Positions 1 to 9,088 of a DNA stretch of 64,000 nucleotides are shown piece after piece (the stretch's first letter is position 1; every line of letters starts with the position of its first letter). Location of the stretch: assembly GCA_017542305.1 (NCBI GenBank), contig JAFXXK010000016.1, forward strand, positions 1 through 64,000. Reading direction: 5' to 3'. The notes below the pieces were generated by a model. That model did not search any database and had not been told where the DNA came from. It saw nothing but the letters and a program-made list of their open reading frames with translations. The position numbers and the translations under genes are program-made. This DNA is from a bacterium. GTDB taxonomy: Bacteria > Cyanobacteriota > Vampirovibrionia > Gastranaerophilales > Gastranaerophilaceae.

Positions 1-104
1 ATGTGAAGTTATTGTGTGAGACACTTCATATCGAAATTCCAAATGAGTATAGATAACTGCAAATAACAGTTTGTAGGGGAGTTCTGATACTCCCCTATAA
101 AAAT

Positions 105-150
105 GGCTATTTATCAACTGTTTATTGTGACATAGCCTTTTTTATTTTTT
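105..150 (+). terminator. possible terminator of a gene upstream of the window
   Basis: GGCTAT (105-110) can pair with ATAGCC (132-137) and a long T-rich run follows to about 150. The loop is long, about 21 nt, so the call is moderate. A separate perfect 9-bp inverted repeat lies just before it (74-82 with 89-97) but has no T run on either side. Confidence 0.4.
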
Positions 151-670
151 TAATTTTAAAACAGGTAAAATAAAAATTTGCTATTTAATAATCAAAACTT
201 TGTTAAAAATCTTTAAAATTGGCTGTTTATTGGTAAGTGCTTACAGGTATTTAAGCAGTTTGAAACTTGCAGAATGCAAATTTTTGTACCAAAATAATTA
301 TCGAATCTACTGTTCAAAATACTCAAACTGCATGTTATTTTACAGAGGGGTTGAAACCACCTTTATCGTGGGGTGCGGGAGCGAGCTGAGGGCGAAGGCT
401 TGATTACGAAATAATTGAAAATCATGTAGTAATCAACCGTAGACCCGTTAATAGCGAGCGACCAAGACACAAATCCAAGACAATATGTGAATATTGGGGT
501 TTGAATTTTAGCAAGTACAAATAAGTGCAACAAAGTGCAAAAATAAATTATCTCGCATTAAATCTCATTCTCACAGATAACTTAATTTTGTTCTGAGTGT
601 CAAATTACAATTATGTTTTTTAAAAATGTCAGTGTATTAATATACTCCGAAAATATAATCCGACGATTAA
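151..670. other. long non-coding stretch with a GC-rich patch
   Basis: No convincing gene is visible. Most of the stretch is very AT-rich, but roughly 343-475 is locally G-rich and can fold: GGTT-GAAA-ACC near 350, CCAC with GTGG near 357-372, and TTGATTAC near 400 with GTAATCAA near 429. A structured RNA or a remnant repeat fits better than a protein. I do not recognise a known RNA family. Confidence 0.35.
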
Positions 671-698
671 TTGGCAAAATCATGAAATTTTATAAAAT
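671..698 (+). promoter_or_regulatory. promoter of the ferritin-like gene
   Basis: TTGGCA (671-676), 16 bp, TAAAAT (693-698). The predicted transcript start near 705 leaves room for the AAAGGAG ribosome site at about 712-718 and the ATG at 727. Confidence 0.5.
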
Positions 699-726
699 AT
701 CTTTGTACATTGAAAGGAGTATATTT

Positions 727-2055
727 ATGACATTTAATCCTCTGAAAGAAAAAGGAATGCCATTAGAAAAACAACTCAGAAATTGGCACCAGATTGTAGC
801 TAAACCTTATAAAAAGCAGAAAGTTGATTGCTACACAAGAACCCGTCAAATTTTGATGAACGGTATTGAAGTTGAAGGTTGGGGATTTAAACACCAATTC
901 AACAGATTTATGACAGATATTGACGGTGAAGACAGGGCTGATATATCAAGAATAGGACGCATTGAAAATCAACAGCAAATGACTTGTAATTGGTTGTGCC
1001 CGGAAGATCAATCCGTACTTGAAACAACTCTCGGTTATGAGCAGGTAGCAGTTGATTTAACAGCATGGCTCGCTCAAAATGAACCTGACAAATATGTTAA
1101 AGAGACTTTTAATTTCGGGTTATTGGAAGATTTTGATCATTTGTACAGATATGCACAATTTGCCTATATGCGAGAAGGAATCGAACCCGATGACATAGTA
1201 CAGGGTCAAACTGATGTAATATTAGGTCGTCCGACGCAACACCACCATAACTGTAATGGTCTCAGACTCCGCAAACATTACGATAAAATGAAAGCCGCAC
1301 CCCAGACTAAAGTTAATATTTTAACCGTTCTTTCAGGCGAACAGCAAACACATAATTTTTATGCCGAACACGGGTTTATGTACGGGGATCATGTATTAAG
1401 AGAAACTTATGCGGAAATAAAAGATGTCGAAGAAGAACACGTTACAATGTATGAATCCTTAATTGACCCTGCGGAAACTATGTATGAAAAATTACTGCTT
1501 CACGAGTTTACGGAAGTTTGTAATTATTATACATGTTTAAAAGATGAAGTTGACAACGAAATCAAAAAATACTGGGAAATATTCCTTGATATGGAAATCG
1601 GACATTTACAGATTGCGGCGGACATATTTAAAAAATATGAAAAAAGAGACCCCGAAGAAATTATAGGGTCTGAAATAATAATACCCTGCAGATTCAAAAA
1701 CCAAAAGGCTTATGTCCAAAAAATTCTTGAAAAAGAAATTAACAAGCGACTTGCACCCGACGGCGAATATTATAATTCTGTTGATGAAATTCCTAACGAC
1801 TGGGCAAGTTACAAAGTGCAGGAAAGAGTTGCCGAAATTTCAGCTCCGTCAGAAAATTGTATTAATGTAGTTGAATTTTACCATGACAGAGATATTGTAG
1901 AAGCAAGTGACGAGCTTAAAGACAAAGAAATTTCACTGCTCGAAAAAGGTTTGCAGGTAAAGGCATCAGCACAAAATACCGTTTTACCCGATAAACTTGA
2001 AAACATGATAAAAAAACACGAACAACGAAAAGAAATGAAAGAAAAAATAATATAA
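727..2055 (+). CDS. ferritin-like (putative di-iron) protein of unknown function
   Basis: Soluble protein of 442 residues with no signal peptide. The start at 727 is preferred over the longer frame from 613 because AAAGGAG lies 8-9 nt before it. The middle resembles a ferritin or rubrerythrin four-helix bundle: EEEH near residues 235-238, HEFTEVC near 259, and MEIGHLQ near 289-295. Together these give two ExxH-type pairs able to bind two metals. The N-terminal third contains a Cys-containing NWLCPED stretch and a later HHH cluster that I cannot place. Oxygen, peroxide or iron handling is an inference from the fold only; no rubredoxin-type CxxC motif is present. The gene has its own promoter and a strong terminator, so it is probably monocistronic. 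Confidence 0.6.
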   Translation: MTFNPLKEKGMPLEKQLRNWHQIVAKPYKKQKVDCYTRTRQILMNGIEVEGWGFKHQFNRFMTDIDGEDRADISRIGRIENQQQMTCNWLCPEDQSVLETTLGYEQVAVDLTAWLAQNEPDKYVKETFNFGLLEDFDHLYRYAQFAYMREGIEPDDIVQGQTDVILGRPTQHHHNCNGLRLRKHYDKMKAAPQTKVNILTVLSGEQQTHNFYAEHGFMYGDHVLRETYAEIKDVEEEHVTMYESLIDPAETMYEKLLLHEFTEVCNYYTCLKDEVDNEIKKYWEIFLDMEIGHLQIAADIFKKYEKRDPEEIIGSEIIIPCRFKNQKAYVQKILEKEINKRLAPDGEYYNSVDEIPNDWASYKVQERVAEISAPSENCINVVEFYHDRDIVEASDELKDKEISLLEKGLQVKASAQNTVLPDKLENMIKKHEQRKEMKEKII

Positions 2056-2064
2056 TTTTACAGG

Positions 2065-2093
2065 AAACAGCCTCAATAAAGAGGCTGTTTTTA
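2065..2093 (+). terminator. rho-independent terminator after the ferritin-like gene
   Basis: A perfect 10-bp stem, AAACAGCCTC with GAGGCTGTTT, loop AATAAA, followed by T residues. Confidence 0.85.
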
Positions 2094-2170
2094 TATATAA
2101 AATTCAGAACGATATTTACAATAATAAATATAGTTTTGCTTATAATAATTTTTCGTGCTAGTTTTTTGTT

Positions 2171-2752
2171 ATGAGTGTTGAGGAAGAACTAAAGGAAGTA
2201 AAAGATTTATGCGAACAGTGCCAAAACTGTCCGCTCGGCGCAACCCGAACTAATATTGTTTTTTCTGCCGGTGTGCCTAATTCAAAATTAATGTTAATAG
2301 GAGAAGCTCCGGGATACTATGAAGATCAGCAGGGAGAACCGTTTGTCGGGAAAGCCGGACAGCTTCTCGACAAAATTTTTGCATCCGTCGGTTTATCAAG
2401 GCAGGAAAATGTATATATATGCAATACCTTAAAATGCCGTCCGCCAAATAACAGAGATCCTCTGCCGGAAGAAAAAGAAGCTTGCAGAGCCTTTCTTGAT
2501 GCTCAATTAGAAATTCTTAAACCACGTATAATTTTGCTTTGCGGAAAAGTAGCATTGACATCAATGCTAAATACGACTTCAGGCATAACAAAGGTTAGGG
2601 GAAAGTGGTTTGAGGGTCCGTACGGAAGCCGTATGATGCCGATTTATCATCCGTCATACCTGTTGAGAAATGACTCAACGGAAAAAGGCAGTCCAAAATG
2701 GCAAATGTGGCAGGATATCAAAGAAGTTAAGCGTGTTTATGACGAGTTATAA
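2171..2752 (+). CDS. udg: uracil-DNA glycosylase, family 4 (Fe-S)
   Basis: Removes uracil from DNA as the first step of base excision repair. It is 193 residues, normal for family 4. Cysteines at about 14, 17 and 20 with the CNTLKC pair near 85-90 supply the 4Fe-4S ligands. The GEAPGYYEDQQGEPFVGK motif (about 44-61) binds and activates the substrate, and HPSYLLR (about 159) is the C-terminal motif. There is no Shine-Dalgarno; a weak TGC-TAGTTT box ends 6 nt before the ATG, and a better TATAAT lies at 2141-2146, so the mRNA leader is absent or about 18 nt long. It is followed closely by an antiporter gene. Confidence 0.9.
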   Translation: MSVEEELKEVKDLCEQCQNCPLGATRTNIVFSAGVPNSKLMLIGEAPGYYEDQQGEPFVGKAGQLLDKIFASVGLSRQENVYICNTLKCRPPNNRDPLPEEKEACRAFLDAQLEILKPRIILLCGKVALTSMLNTTSGITKVRGKWFEGPYGSRMMPIYHPSYLLRNDSTEKGSPKWQMWQDIKEVKRVYDEL

Positions 2753-2773
2753 TGTTCGTGATAAAATAATTTT

Positions 2774-4090
2774 ATGAGTATTATTTTAAATCCCGTTATA
2801 ATATCAGTAGTTTTGCTTTGCATATTATGTTTATGCAGGGTAAATGTACTTTTGGCAATAATTATTTCGGCGATAGTTGCCGGATTAACGGGCGGAATGG
2901 GTATCGGAAATGTTATGGATACCTTTATTTCGGGTATGGGAGGTAATGCTGAAACCGCATTGAGTTATATTTTGCTTGGAACTTTTGCCGCAGCAATGAC
3001 CCATACGGGATTAGCGACTATTTTGGCAAAAAAAATAGCCGCTGCAATTAACGGCAAAAAATTTGTTTTGTTATCCATAATTACGGGTATTGCAATGCTT
3101 TCACAAAACCTTATCCCTGTTCATATTGCGTTTATTCCGATTTTAATCCCGCCTTTATTGCATGTTATGAATAAACTCAGCCTCGACAGACGCTCGGTTG
3201 CCTGTGCCCTGTCGTTCGGTTTGAAAGCCCCGTATATTACCATTCCTGCCGGATTCGGTTTGATTTTCCAGGGGCTGCTTGCAGAAAATATTACCCTGAA
3301 CGGAATGGAAGTTTTTAAAAATGATATTTGGAAATCAACCTGGATTTTGGGTGTTGGTATGTTTATAGGTTTGCTGGTTGCAGTTCTTATTTCATATAGA
3401 AAACCCCGCACTTATCCTGATATTGAATTTGCAAAAAATAAAATAGAAGAAGACGATGAAGAAGCGCTCAAACTCAACAAAAACCATTATATAACGCTGA
3501 TAGGCGCGGTTGCAACACTTGTTGTTCAATTACTTACAAAATCATTGCCGTTAGGCGCTTTGGTAGGTTTAGGAATAGTTTTTGGCGGTGGAGCCGTCAG
3601 CCATAAAAAAATGGATAAACTTATCAATGAAGGTATCGGTCTGATGGGATACGTTGCTTTTGTAATGCTTGTAGCCGCAGGGTTTGCTCTTGTGCTGAAA
3701 CAGACCGGCGGTATCGAAGTTCTGGTAAATGCCGTTATACCGTTTATGCAGAACAGCAGAATTATTGCAGTAACTCTTATGCTTATTATCGGCTTGTTTG
3801 TAACAATGGGAATAGGAACATCCTTTGGTACAATCCCGATTTTGGCGGTACTGTTTGTTCCTGTTTGTTCACATTTGGGATTTTCACCTGCCGCAACCAT
3901 TGTGATTTTGGCGGCAGCTGCAGCATTGGGAGATGCCGGTTCTCCGGCTTCCGATACAACTTTAGGTCCTACTGCAGGATTAAACGCAGACGGTCAGCAT
4001 AATCATATTTCTGATACTTGTATCCCGACATTTTTACATTTCAATATTCCGCTCATTATTTTTGCTATAATTGCGGCATATTTGTTTTAA
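2774..4090 (+). CDS. Na+/H+ antiporter family (NhaC-like) membrane transporter
   Basis: Polytopic inner-membrane protein of 438 residues with about ten or more hydrophobic segments. The N-terminal part, rich in Gly and Met with GTFAAAMTHTGLATILAKK, and the later GIGTSFGTIPILAV and GDAGSPASDTTLGPTAG segments resemble the Na_H_antiport_2/NhaC group. The Asp/Ser/Thr-rich last motif is typical of the ion path. The substrate is not fixed by sequence; Na+/H+ exchange is the usual assignment, but amino-acid transport is possible. There is no ribosome site: a TGA-TAAAAT box (2759-2767) ends 6 nt before the ATG, predicting its own leaderless transcript although the upstream gene ends only 21 bp earlier. 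Confidence 0.7.
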   Translation: MSIILNPVIISVVLLCILCLCRVNVLLAIIISAIVAGLTGGMGIGNVMDTFISGMGGNAETALSYILLGTFAAAMTHTGLATILAKKIAAAINGKKFVLLSIITGIAMLSQNLIPVHIAFIPILIPPLLHVMNKLSLDRRSVACALSFGLKAPYITIPAGFGLIFQGLLAENITLNGMEVFKNDIWKSTWILGVGMFIGLLVAVLISYRKPRTYPDIEFAKNKIEEDDEEALKLNKNHYITLIGAVATLVVQLLTKSLPLGALVGLGIVFGGGAVSHKKMDKLINEGIGLMGYVAFVMLVAAGFALVLKQTGGIEVLVNAVIPFMQNSRIIAVTLMLIIGLFVTMGIGTSFGTIPILAVLFVPVCSHLGFSPAATIVILAAAAALGDAGSPASDTTLGPTAGLNADGQHNHISDTCIPTFLHFNIPLIIFAIIAAYLF

Positions 4091-4186
4091 TTTTTGTAAA
4101 AAAAGCTTTTTATTTTCAAATCATTTGAGCAAAATATTCAGTTTATAAGTTTTTATATATATGTGTTAGAAATTTAAAGGTTAGAA

Positions 4187-5410
4187 ATGAGTATTCAAAG
4201 AATAAGTTTTACCTCATCGTTGTTAAGTAATATACCGACCGCAAAGCAGGAAGAAATTAAAGAACAGGAAAAATCGGTTGAACAGGAAACAGAAACGGAA
4301 GAAGTTTCTGATGAATCCGAAGAAACAGAAGAATATGATTATTCAGAAAATACCGATGATATTGCAAATCCGCTTGATTATAAAAAAAGTCATACCGTAA
4401 GAAATTGGTCAATCGGTTTGAGTGCGGCTGCTGTTTTGATAGGATTGGGAGTTGCCGGACGTAAAGGTAAACTTGGCACAGGACTTCAAAAAGCTCTGGG
4501 TGGCGGAGAAAAAGCCGCAGAACACAAAGCCGGTGATGCCGCAGGACATGTTAAACCGGGTGGCGAAACAAAAGTTGAAGAAATTACTACAGAAGAATTT
4601 GAACATATAACAGAAAAAGAACCTGATTTTGTATACGGAGGCAAAAAGAAAACAACAACAGAAGAACCTATTCCATCAGGCAGCGAAACAAAAGTTGAAA
4701 CACCAAAAGAAGAACAAACTCCAACAAAGGTTGAAACAATAGCTGAACCTCCAAAAGCTAAAACTATCACAAAAGCCGAAAAAGCAGCTATCGATGCAAA
4801 ATTAGATACTTCATTACCCAAAATAGAAAAAGAAATGTTGACTATTAAAGCTCCGACTATCCAAGAATTGGAAAAAATGGGATTTGATATGTCTAAATTT
4901 AATATGACAGGTAAACCTGAATCTATAAAAGAATTGATAATAGGGGATAAAAAATATTTTCTTAAATATAGTGATAAAGGTAAATTAGATTATGTATATC
5001 AAGGTTCAAAAGATACAGAATATTACTATAATACAGATGCTACAGTATCAGTTCTTGATGGAAAAATAAGCTGGCTTTCTTTTGAAAAAGATCGTAAACA
5101 TACAGTGTATTACTATAATTCGGATGGAACTTTTGATTGGAGTAATATCCGTGATAAAATTAATCATACTGAATACCGGTATGATGATAAAGGACTGTTA
5201 AGAAATTTGCAAATCAAAGAGAACGATAACAGTACGATTGTAAAAGATATAGAATATATTCACGGAACAGATAAGCCGGCTAAAATAACTTATGGTGCAT
5301 CCAGCTGGAATTCCCAAAAAGCATTAAAAATAGAAATTTATGACGGAAAACCCACCCCTTTAAAAGAAATTTATATCAAAGACGGTGAAGAAATAACCGA
5401 AGTAGTATAG
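4187..5410 (+). CDS. lineage-specific single-pass membrane protein with acidic head and Tyr-rich repeats
   Basis: I do not recognise this 407-residue protein. It opens with ISFTSSLLS, then a strongly acidic Glu-rich segment (about 20-60), one predicted membrane helix (about 72-92, NWSIGLSAAAVLIGLGVAG), a low-complexity Lys/Glu/Thr/Pro linker (about 95-210), and a C-terminal domain (about 240-407). That domain has repeated aromatic units (YYYNTDATVS, YYYNSDGTFD, YRYDDKGLLR), like the YD-type beta repeats of surface proteins. No classical signal peptide is present. A membrane-tethered domain with a beta-repeat head is inferred. Confidence 0.6.
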   Translation: MSIQRISFTSSLLSNIPTAKQEEIKEQEKSVEQETETEEVSDESEETEEYDYSENTDDIANPLDYKKSHTVRNWSIGLSAAAVLIGLGVAGRKGKLGTGLQKALGGGEKAAEHKAGDAAGHVKPGGETKVEEITTEEFEHITEKEPDFVYGGKKKTTTEEPIPSGSETKVETPKEEQTPTKVETIAEPPKAKTITKAEKAAIDAKLDTSLPKIEKEMLTIKAPTIQELEKMGFDMSKFNMTGKPESIKELIIGDKKYFLKYSDKGKLDYVYQGSKDTEYYYNTDATVSVLDGKISWLSFEKDRKHTVYYYNSDGTFDWSNIRDKINHTEYRYDDKGLLRNLQIKENDNSTIVKDIEYIHGTDKPAKITYGASSWNSQKALKIEIYDGKPTPLKEIYIKDGEEITEVV

Positions 5411-5419
5411 AGTACCATA

Positions 5420-5448
5420 TTGCGGGCTGTATAAATAAATGTTATAAT
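5420..5448 (+). promoter_or_regulatory. promoter of the HNH-like gene
   Basis: TTGCGG (5420-5425), 17 bp, TATAAT (5443-5448). The leader to the ATG at 5489 is about 35 nt. Confidence 0.55.
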
Positions 5449-5488
5449 ATAGATACAGAGTATAATATAACATTTCTGCAAGCCTGAT

Positions 5489-6529
5489 ATGGAAAATAAC
5501 ACAATAATCAATGAAGAAAATTATTTACGACTGTACTATGATATACCTTTTGAGGGTTCGACATCAGCCGGAAAACCGTTGCGCAAACTAAGAAATATAA
5601 CCTGCCCCTATCGGGGAATAAAAATTATCCCCGGCACTGCTCTGAAACCGTTTGAAAGGGGCCTTGCGAACTGTAAAACCGCGTCGGAAGCAGTTACTCT
5701 TTTGTCTGACTATTCGGATAATCTGCTGCCGACAGAAAAATCTGTTTATGCAATTTTGAAAGATTTCGCCAAACTTAATCCTGATGATAATATTCAAAAT
5801 TGCTTACAAATGCTATACACGAACAGTCTGACAAGGTTAAAACTTGAAGAATTTTGTGTACTTGATGATGTGGATTCCCTGTCCTGTAAACTTTCACCAT
5901 CAACTGCAATAAAACTCAGAGAAAAAACCACTCTCTGCCGTCAGCTAATACTAAGTGATAATAAAAAAGACACATTTAAGAGAAAAGCTTTCTTAAATTC
6001 CCTTGATGAAATTAACCCAAAAGAAAACGAAAAGGAAATTTTCGGCGACATAAAAAATAAAGCTCTGTTTTTACCGACATCAGGCAGCAGCAAACACGCA
6101 TTCATAGTTAAATATGCATCAAGAACTCATACTGAAGCCGTCAGACGTATATTCATTGCATCAACAGGTTCCATAGAGCATATTGTTCCCCAGTCTATGG
6201 GCGGACTTAACACAATAGGCAATTTTCTTTGGACGACAGCAAGCGGAAACCGTTTCAGGGAAAATATGCCGCTTTTATGGTACATAAAACGTTTTCCTAA
6301 AATTCCGAATTATGCACAGATGTATATAGATGATGTTATAAGAGAGATTCATAACGGCAAATTAGAGGGGAATGAAACTTATCCGTATAAAATTAAACAA
6401 AAGCTTCTTGAGGCATCGGAAGGGAGAATTTTGATAAGCCTTTCCGGATATAAATATACCGAACAAGATGCCGCCGAAGCCGAAAAAGAATACCACTACA
6501 GATGGGAAAAATTTAATAAAAACAGATAA
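5489..6529 (+). CDS. HNH-nuclease-like protein of unknown function
   Basis: 346 residues, soluble. Residues about 226-255 read SIEHIVPQSMGG, then NTIGNFLW and NRFRENMPL. The E-H-I-V-P-x-S start and the spaced Asn residues match the beta-beta-alpha-metal core of HNH nucleases. An N-terminal CPYRG (about 39) sits where related proteins carry a CxxC zinc pair, but the second Cys is missing. The rest is Lys-rich and helical. It stands alone, with its own promoter and no restriction, toxin or phage partner beside it. DNA cleavage is inferred, and the enzyme could be inactive or act on RNA. Confidence 0.5.
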   Translation: MENNTIINEENYLRLYYDIPFEGSTSAGKPLRKLRNITCPYRGIKIIPGTALKPFERGLANCKTASEAVTLLSDYSDNLLPTEKSVYAILKDFAKLNPDDNIQNCLQMLYTNSLTRLKLEEFCVLDDVDSLSCKLSPSTAIKLREKTTLCRQLILSDNKKDTFKRKAFLNSLDEINPKENEKEIFGDIKNKALFLPTSGSSKHAFIVKYASRTHTEAVRRIFIASTGSIEHIVPQSMGGLNTIGNFLWTTASGNRFRENMPLLWYIKRFPKIPNYAQMYIDDVIREIHNGKLEGNETYPYKIKQKLLEASEGRILISLSGYKYTEQDAAEAEKEYHYRWEKFNKNR

Positions 6530-6719
6530 ACGCAAAAATTCAGGTAACTGATATAACCACTTAATAATATTTTTTACAGTATTTCGCTCAAAAAACAAAA
6601 AAATTGTTACCTTTCTTGATAAAAATTTACGTTATGAAACATTTTGAACTTTTTGGCATGGTTCATGCTAGAGTATTTATACAAAGTTTGAATAACCGGA
6701 TTAGTTAAGGAGATAAGGA

Positions 6720-7436
6720 ATGTCAGAATACCTGAGCAAAGAAGAGATTAAACAATGGAGAAGCTCATTAGAAAAAATTACTTTAGAGGAATATGCTGCC
6801 AGATTAGGGAAAAAAATAGCGGAAGATAAACCTACCAACGACCTCGCAGATATTGTATTACACGGTCAACCGGTTATATCTTATAATGAAAGCTGGTCTC
6901 AACCTAAGACCGAACGTATAACAACAATTGCACAACGTGCATTTGACAGAGAACAGGAAATCTCACCATCTCCGTTCTCAATTTCTAAATTAAAACTTAG
7001 TATCAGCGATGATAATAACTCTGCCAGAGCAAAGAAAGCCCCAACTAAGTCCGCAGCCGGAAAATCAGCTGCAGGAGCTGTTGAAAAAATTAAACCGGAA
7101 ACAAAACCAGCTAAAGCTAAAAAAGAAACAGCTAAAGCTCCAAAGACTCCAAAGGCTGTTAAAGCAGTTGCGGAAGTTATGTCGGCTAAGTCAACCGGAG
7201 ATGATTTAAGGGATGAAGTCAGAGTTGTATTCAGAAAAGCTCTTACCGACAGAGAACAAAAAGTTTTCGATTATTTTGCAGAACATAAAAATGAAGTTGT
7301 TTATGCTAAAGATTTAGCAGTATTACTTGATTTACCAAGAGATTATGTTTACAAATATATTAAAAATCTGAGAGCAAAAATCGAAGGTGAAAAGCTTGAA
7401 AACGCCGATAAAGGCGGTTTTATCCTCCATGTATAG
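6720..7436 (+). CDS. winged-helix protein with Ala/Lys-rich histone-H1-like linker
   Basis: 238 residues. The N-terminal region (1-100) is mixed helical. Residues about 103-155 are built almost only of Lys, Ala, Pro and Thr (KPAKAKKETAKAPKTPKAVK), as in histone H1 tails and bacterial nucleoid proteins. Residues about 165-238 look like a winged-helix domain (ALTDREQKVFDYFAEHKNEV, then LAVLLDLPRDYVYKYIKNLR). AAGGAG lies 5-10 nt before the ATG. A DNA-binding or nucleoid-organising regulator is inferred from composition and fold; the target is unknown. A shared bidirectional terminator separates it from the flotillin gene. Confidence 0.6.
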   Translation: MSEYLSKEEIKQWRSSLEKITLEEYAARLGKKIAEDKPTNDLADIVLHGQPVISYNESWSQPKTERITTIAQRAFDREQEISPSPFSISKLKLSISDDNNSARAKKAPTKSAAGKSAAGAVEKIKPETKPAKAKKETAKAPKTPKAVKAVAEVMSAKSTGDDLRDEVRVVFRKALTDREQKVFDYFAEHKNEVVYAKDLAVLLDLPRDYVYKYIKNLRAKIEGEKLENADKGGFILHV

Positions 7437-7451
7437 TATAGAATATACAAC

Positions 7452-7483
7452 AAAGAAGCCCTGAATTAATTCAGGGCTTCTTT
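7452..7483. terminator. bidirectional terminator, perfect 16-bp-arm palindrome
   Basis: The segment is a perfect inverted repeat with A runs on the left and T runs on the right (core GAAGCCCTGAA with TTCAGGGCTTC). It can terminate both the winged-helix gene on the plus strand and the flotillin operon on the minus strand. Confidence 0.9.
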
Positions 7484-7498
7484 ATGTGTTTACAGAAA

Positions 7499-9073
7499 TT
7501 ATTTTTTGCTTTCTTTATTTGCAGGCTTTGCGGCAGCAACGGTTTTTTCTTCATCAATTCCGTTATCTACCTTACCTAAGATTTGCGGTAATTCAATACC
7601 TGCCTGATTTGCAAGGTCGTGCATTGCAGGGAGAGCCTTAATCAGATCTTTCATAAAGTTTGCGGTAGTTGAACCGTTAGCTGAACCTGAACCGCCGTCC
7701 CAAACAGTAATCTTATCAAATTTAATATTTTTAATAGCTTCAACCTGTTTGGAAACAAGATCTTCGATTTTTTCTATCATTAAGAAGCTTGTTGCAATTT
7801 CAGGACGATTATTGCTGATTTTAACGAGTTCTTCGTAACCTTTTGCTTTAGCTTCCAATACGGCTTTCACACCTTCTGCTTCCGCAAAATATTTAGCTTT
7901 GATAGCATCAGCTTCACCATAAGCGATACGTCTTGCCTTTTCAGCTTCTGCATCAGCCTGAACCTGAATTTTAAGTTTTTCAACTTCTTGTCTTGCAAGT
8001 TCTTCTTTCTTTAATTTAGCTTCTTCCTGCTCTTTCTGAGCTAATAATACATCACGCTGAGCGTTAGCTTTTGCGACTTCCCCTTCACGGAATGCATCAG
8101 CCTGTTTAACAGCCAATGTAGCATTGTATTCAGCGATGTTTGCTTTTGAAATATTTTCACCTTCAACTGCCTGAGCTTCAAGGTTAGCTGTTTTAATACG
8201 CTGATCTTTCATTGCGTTAGTTTTACCGATTTGAGTTTGAGCTAACTGTTCGGCAACCTGTACTTCTCTGATTTTTTCTGCTTCAGCTTCACCGATTACC
8301 GCAGATGAATTAATGTTAGCGGTTTGGACACGTTGTTCTTTTTCTGCGTTGGTTTTACCGATTAAGGTTTGAGCTGTTTGTTCGGCAACCTGTACTTCTT
8401 TTTCTTTATTAGCTTCAGCTTCACCGACAGCACCGAGTTTTTCCTGTTGTGCAACTTCAACTTTAGCTTTGTTGATAGCTTCAGCAGCTGCTTTTTTACC
8501 GATAGCGTCAATATAGCCTGATTCATCGGTAATATCTTTGATGTTTACGTTGATAATTTCAAGACCGATTTTGTTAAGCTCTGTATTAACGTTTGCATTA
8601 ATCTGTTCGAGGAATTTTTCACGGTCCTGGTTAATTTCTTCGATTGTTAATGTTGCGATTGCAAGACGTAATTGACCTAAAATGATATCGCTTGCCTGAA
8701 CAATGATTTCACTTTTACTCAAGTTCAAAAGTCTTTCTGCAGCATTAATCATTATGTTTTCTTTGGTAGAAATACCAAAAGTAAATGTTGACGGAACTGC
8801 AACACGGATATTACCTTTAGAAAGTGCACCTTTCAGGTCAATATCTGTTGTCATAGGTTCTAACGATAATACCGCATAGTCCTGAATTAACGGAATAACA
8901 AATGTACCTCCGCCGTGAACACATTTTGCGGTTTTATTTCCGCCGGTTTTACCGTAGATTACAATAATTTTGTTTGACGGACAACGTTTGTACTGGTTTG
9001 CAAAGAATATTGCAATAGCAAGCAAAATCAGCACCGGAACCCTGATTACCGTCATAAATGTTAATAAATCCAT
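7499..9073 (-). CDS. floT: flotillin-like SPFH-domain protein
   Basis: Scaffold of membrane microdomains, 524 residues. An N-terminal hydrophobic helix (about 8-26) is followed by the SPFH/band-7 domain (about 27-190) and a long Glu/Ala-rich coiled coil (about 190-420) that drives oligomerisation. The C-terminal region ends in a charged tail. Within the coiled coil about 35 residues are repeated almost exactly (KEVQVAEQTAQTLIGKTNAE and REVQVAEQLAQTQIGKTNAM). AAAGGAG precedes the start. It lies 15 bp behind an NfeD-type gene, the same order as yuaF-floT (yuaG) of Bacillus, which supports flotillin over other SPFH proteins. Confidence 0.85.
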   Translation of the reverse strand: MDLLTFMTVIRVPVLILLAIAIFFANQYKRCPSNKIIVIYGKTGGNKTAKCVHGGGTFVIPLIQDYAVLSLEPMTTDIDLKGALSKGNIRVAVPSTFTFGISTKENIMINAAERLLNLSKSEIIVQASDIILGQLRLAIATLTIEEINQDREKFLEQINANVNTELNKIGLEIINVNIKDITDESGYIDAIGKKAAAEAINKAKVEVAQQEKLGAVGEAEANKEKEVQVAEQTAQTLIGKTNAEKEQRVQTANINSSAVIGEAEAEKIREVQVAEQLAQTQIGKTNAMKDQRIKTANLEAQAVEGENISKANIAEYNATLAVKQADAFREGEVAKANAQRDVLLAQKEQEEAKLKKEELARQEVEKLKIQVQADAEAEKARRIAYGEADAIKAKYFAEAEGVKAVLEAKAKGYEELVKISNNRPEIATSFLMIEKIEDLVSKQVEAIKNIKFDKITVWDGGSGSANGSTTANFMKDLIKALPAMHDLANQAGIELPQILGKVDNGIDEEKTVAAAKPANKESKK

Positions 9074-9088
9074 AATAATCTCCTTTTC

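Noticed and set aside
200-403. 67-codon open frame starting at TTG
   Set aside because: No ribosome site, no recognisable protein character, and it crosses the structured GC-rich patch.
4486-4821. 111-codon frame antisense to the membrane protein gene
   Set aside because: Shadow of the low-complexity Lys/Glu-rich linker on the other strand.
5489-6529. Homing endonuclease or defence-system nuclease
   Set aside because: No intron, methylase, toxin-antitoxin or phage gene accompanies the HNH-like protein.
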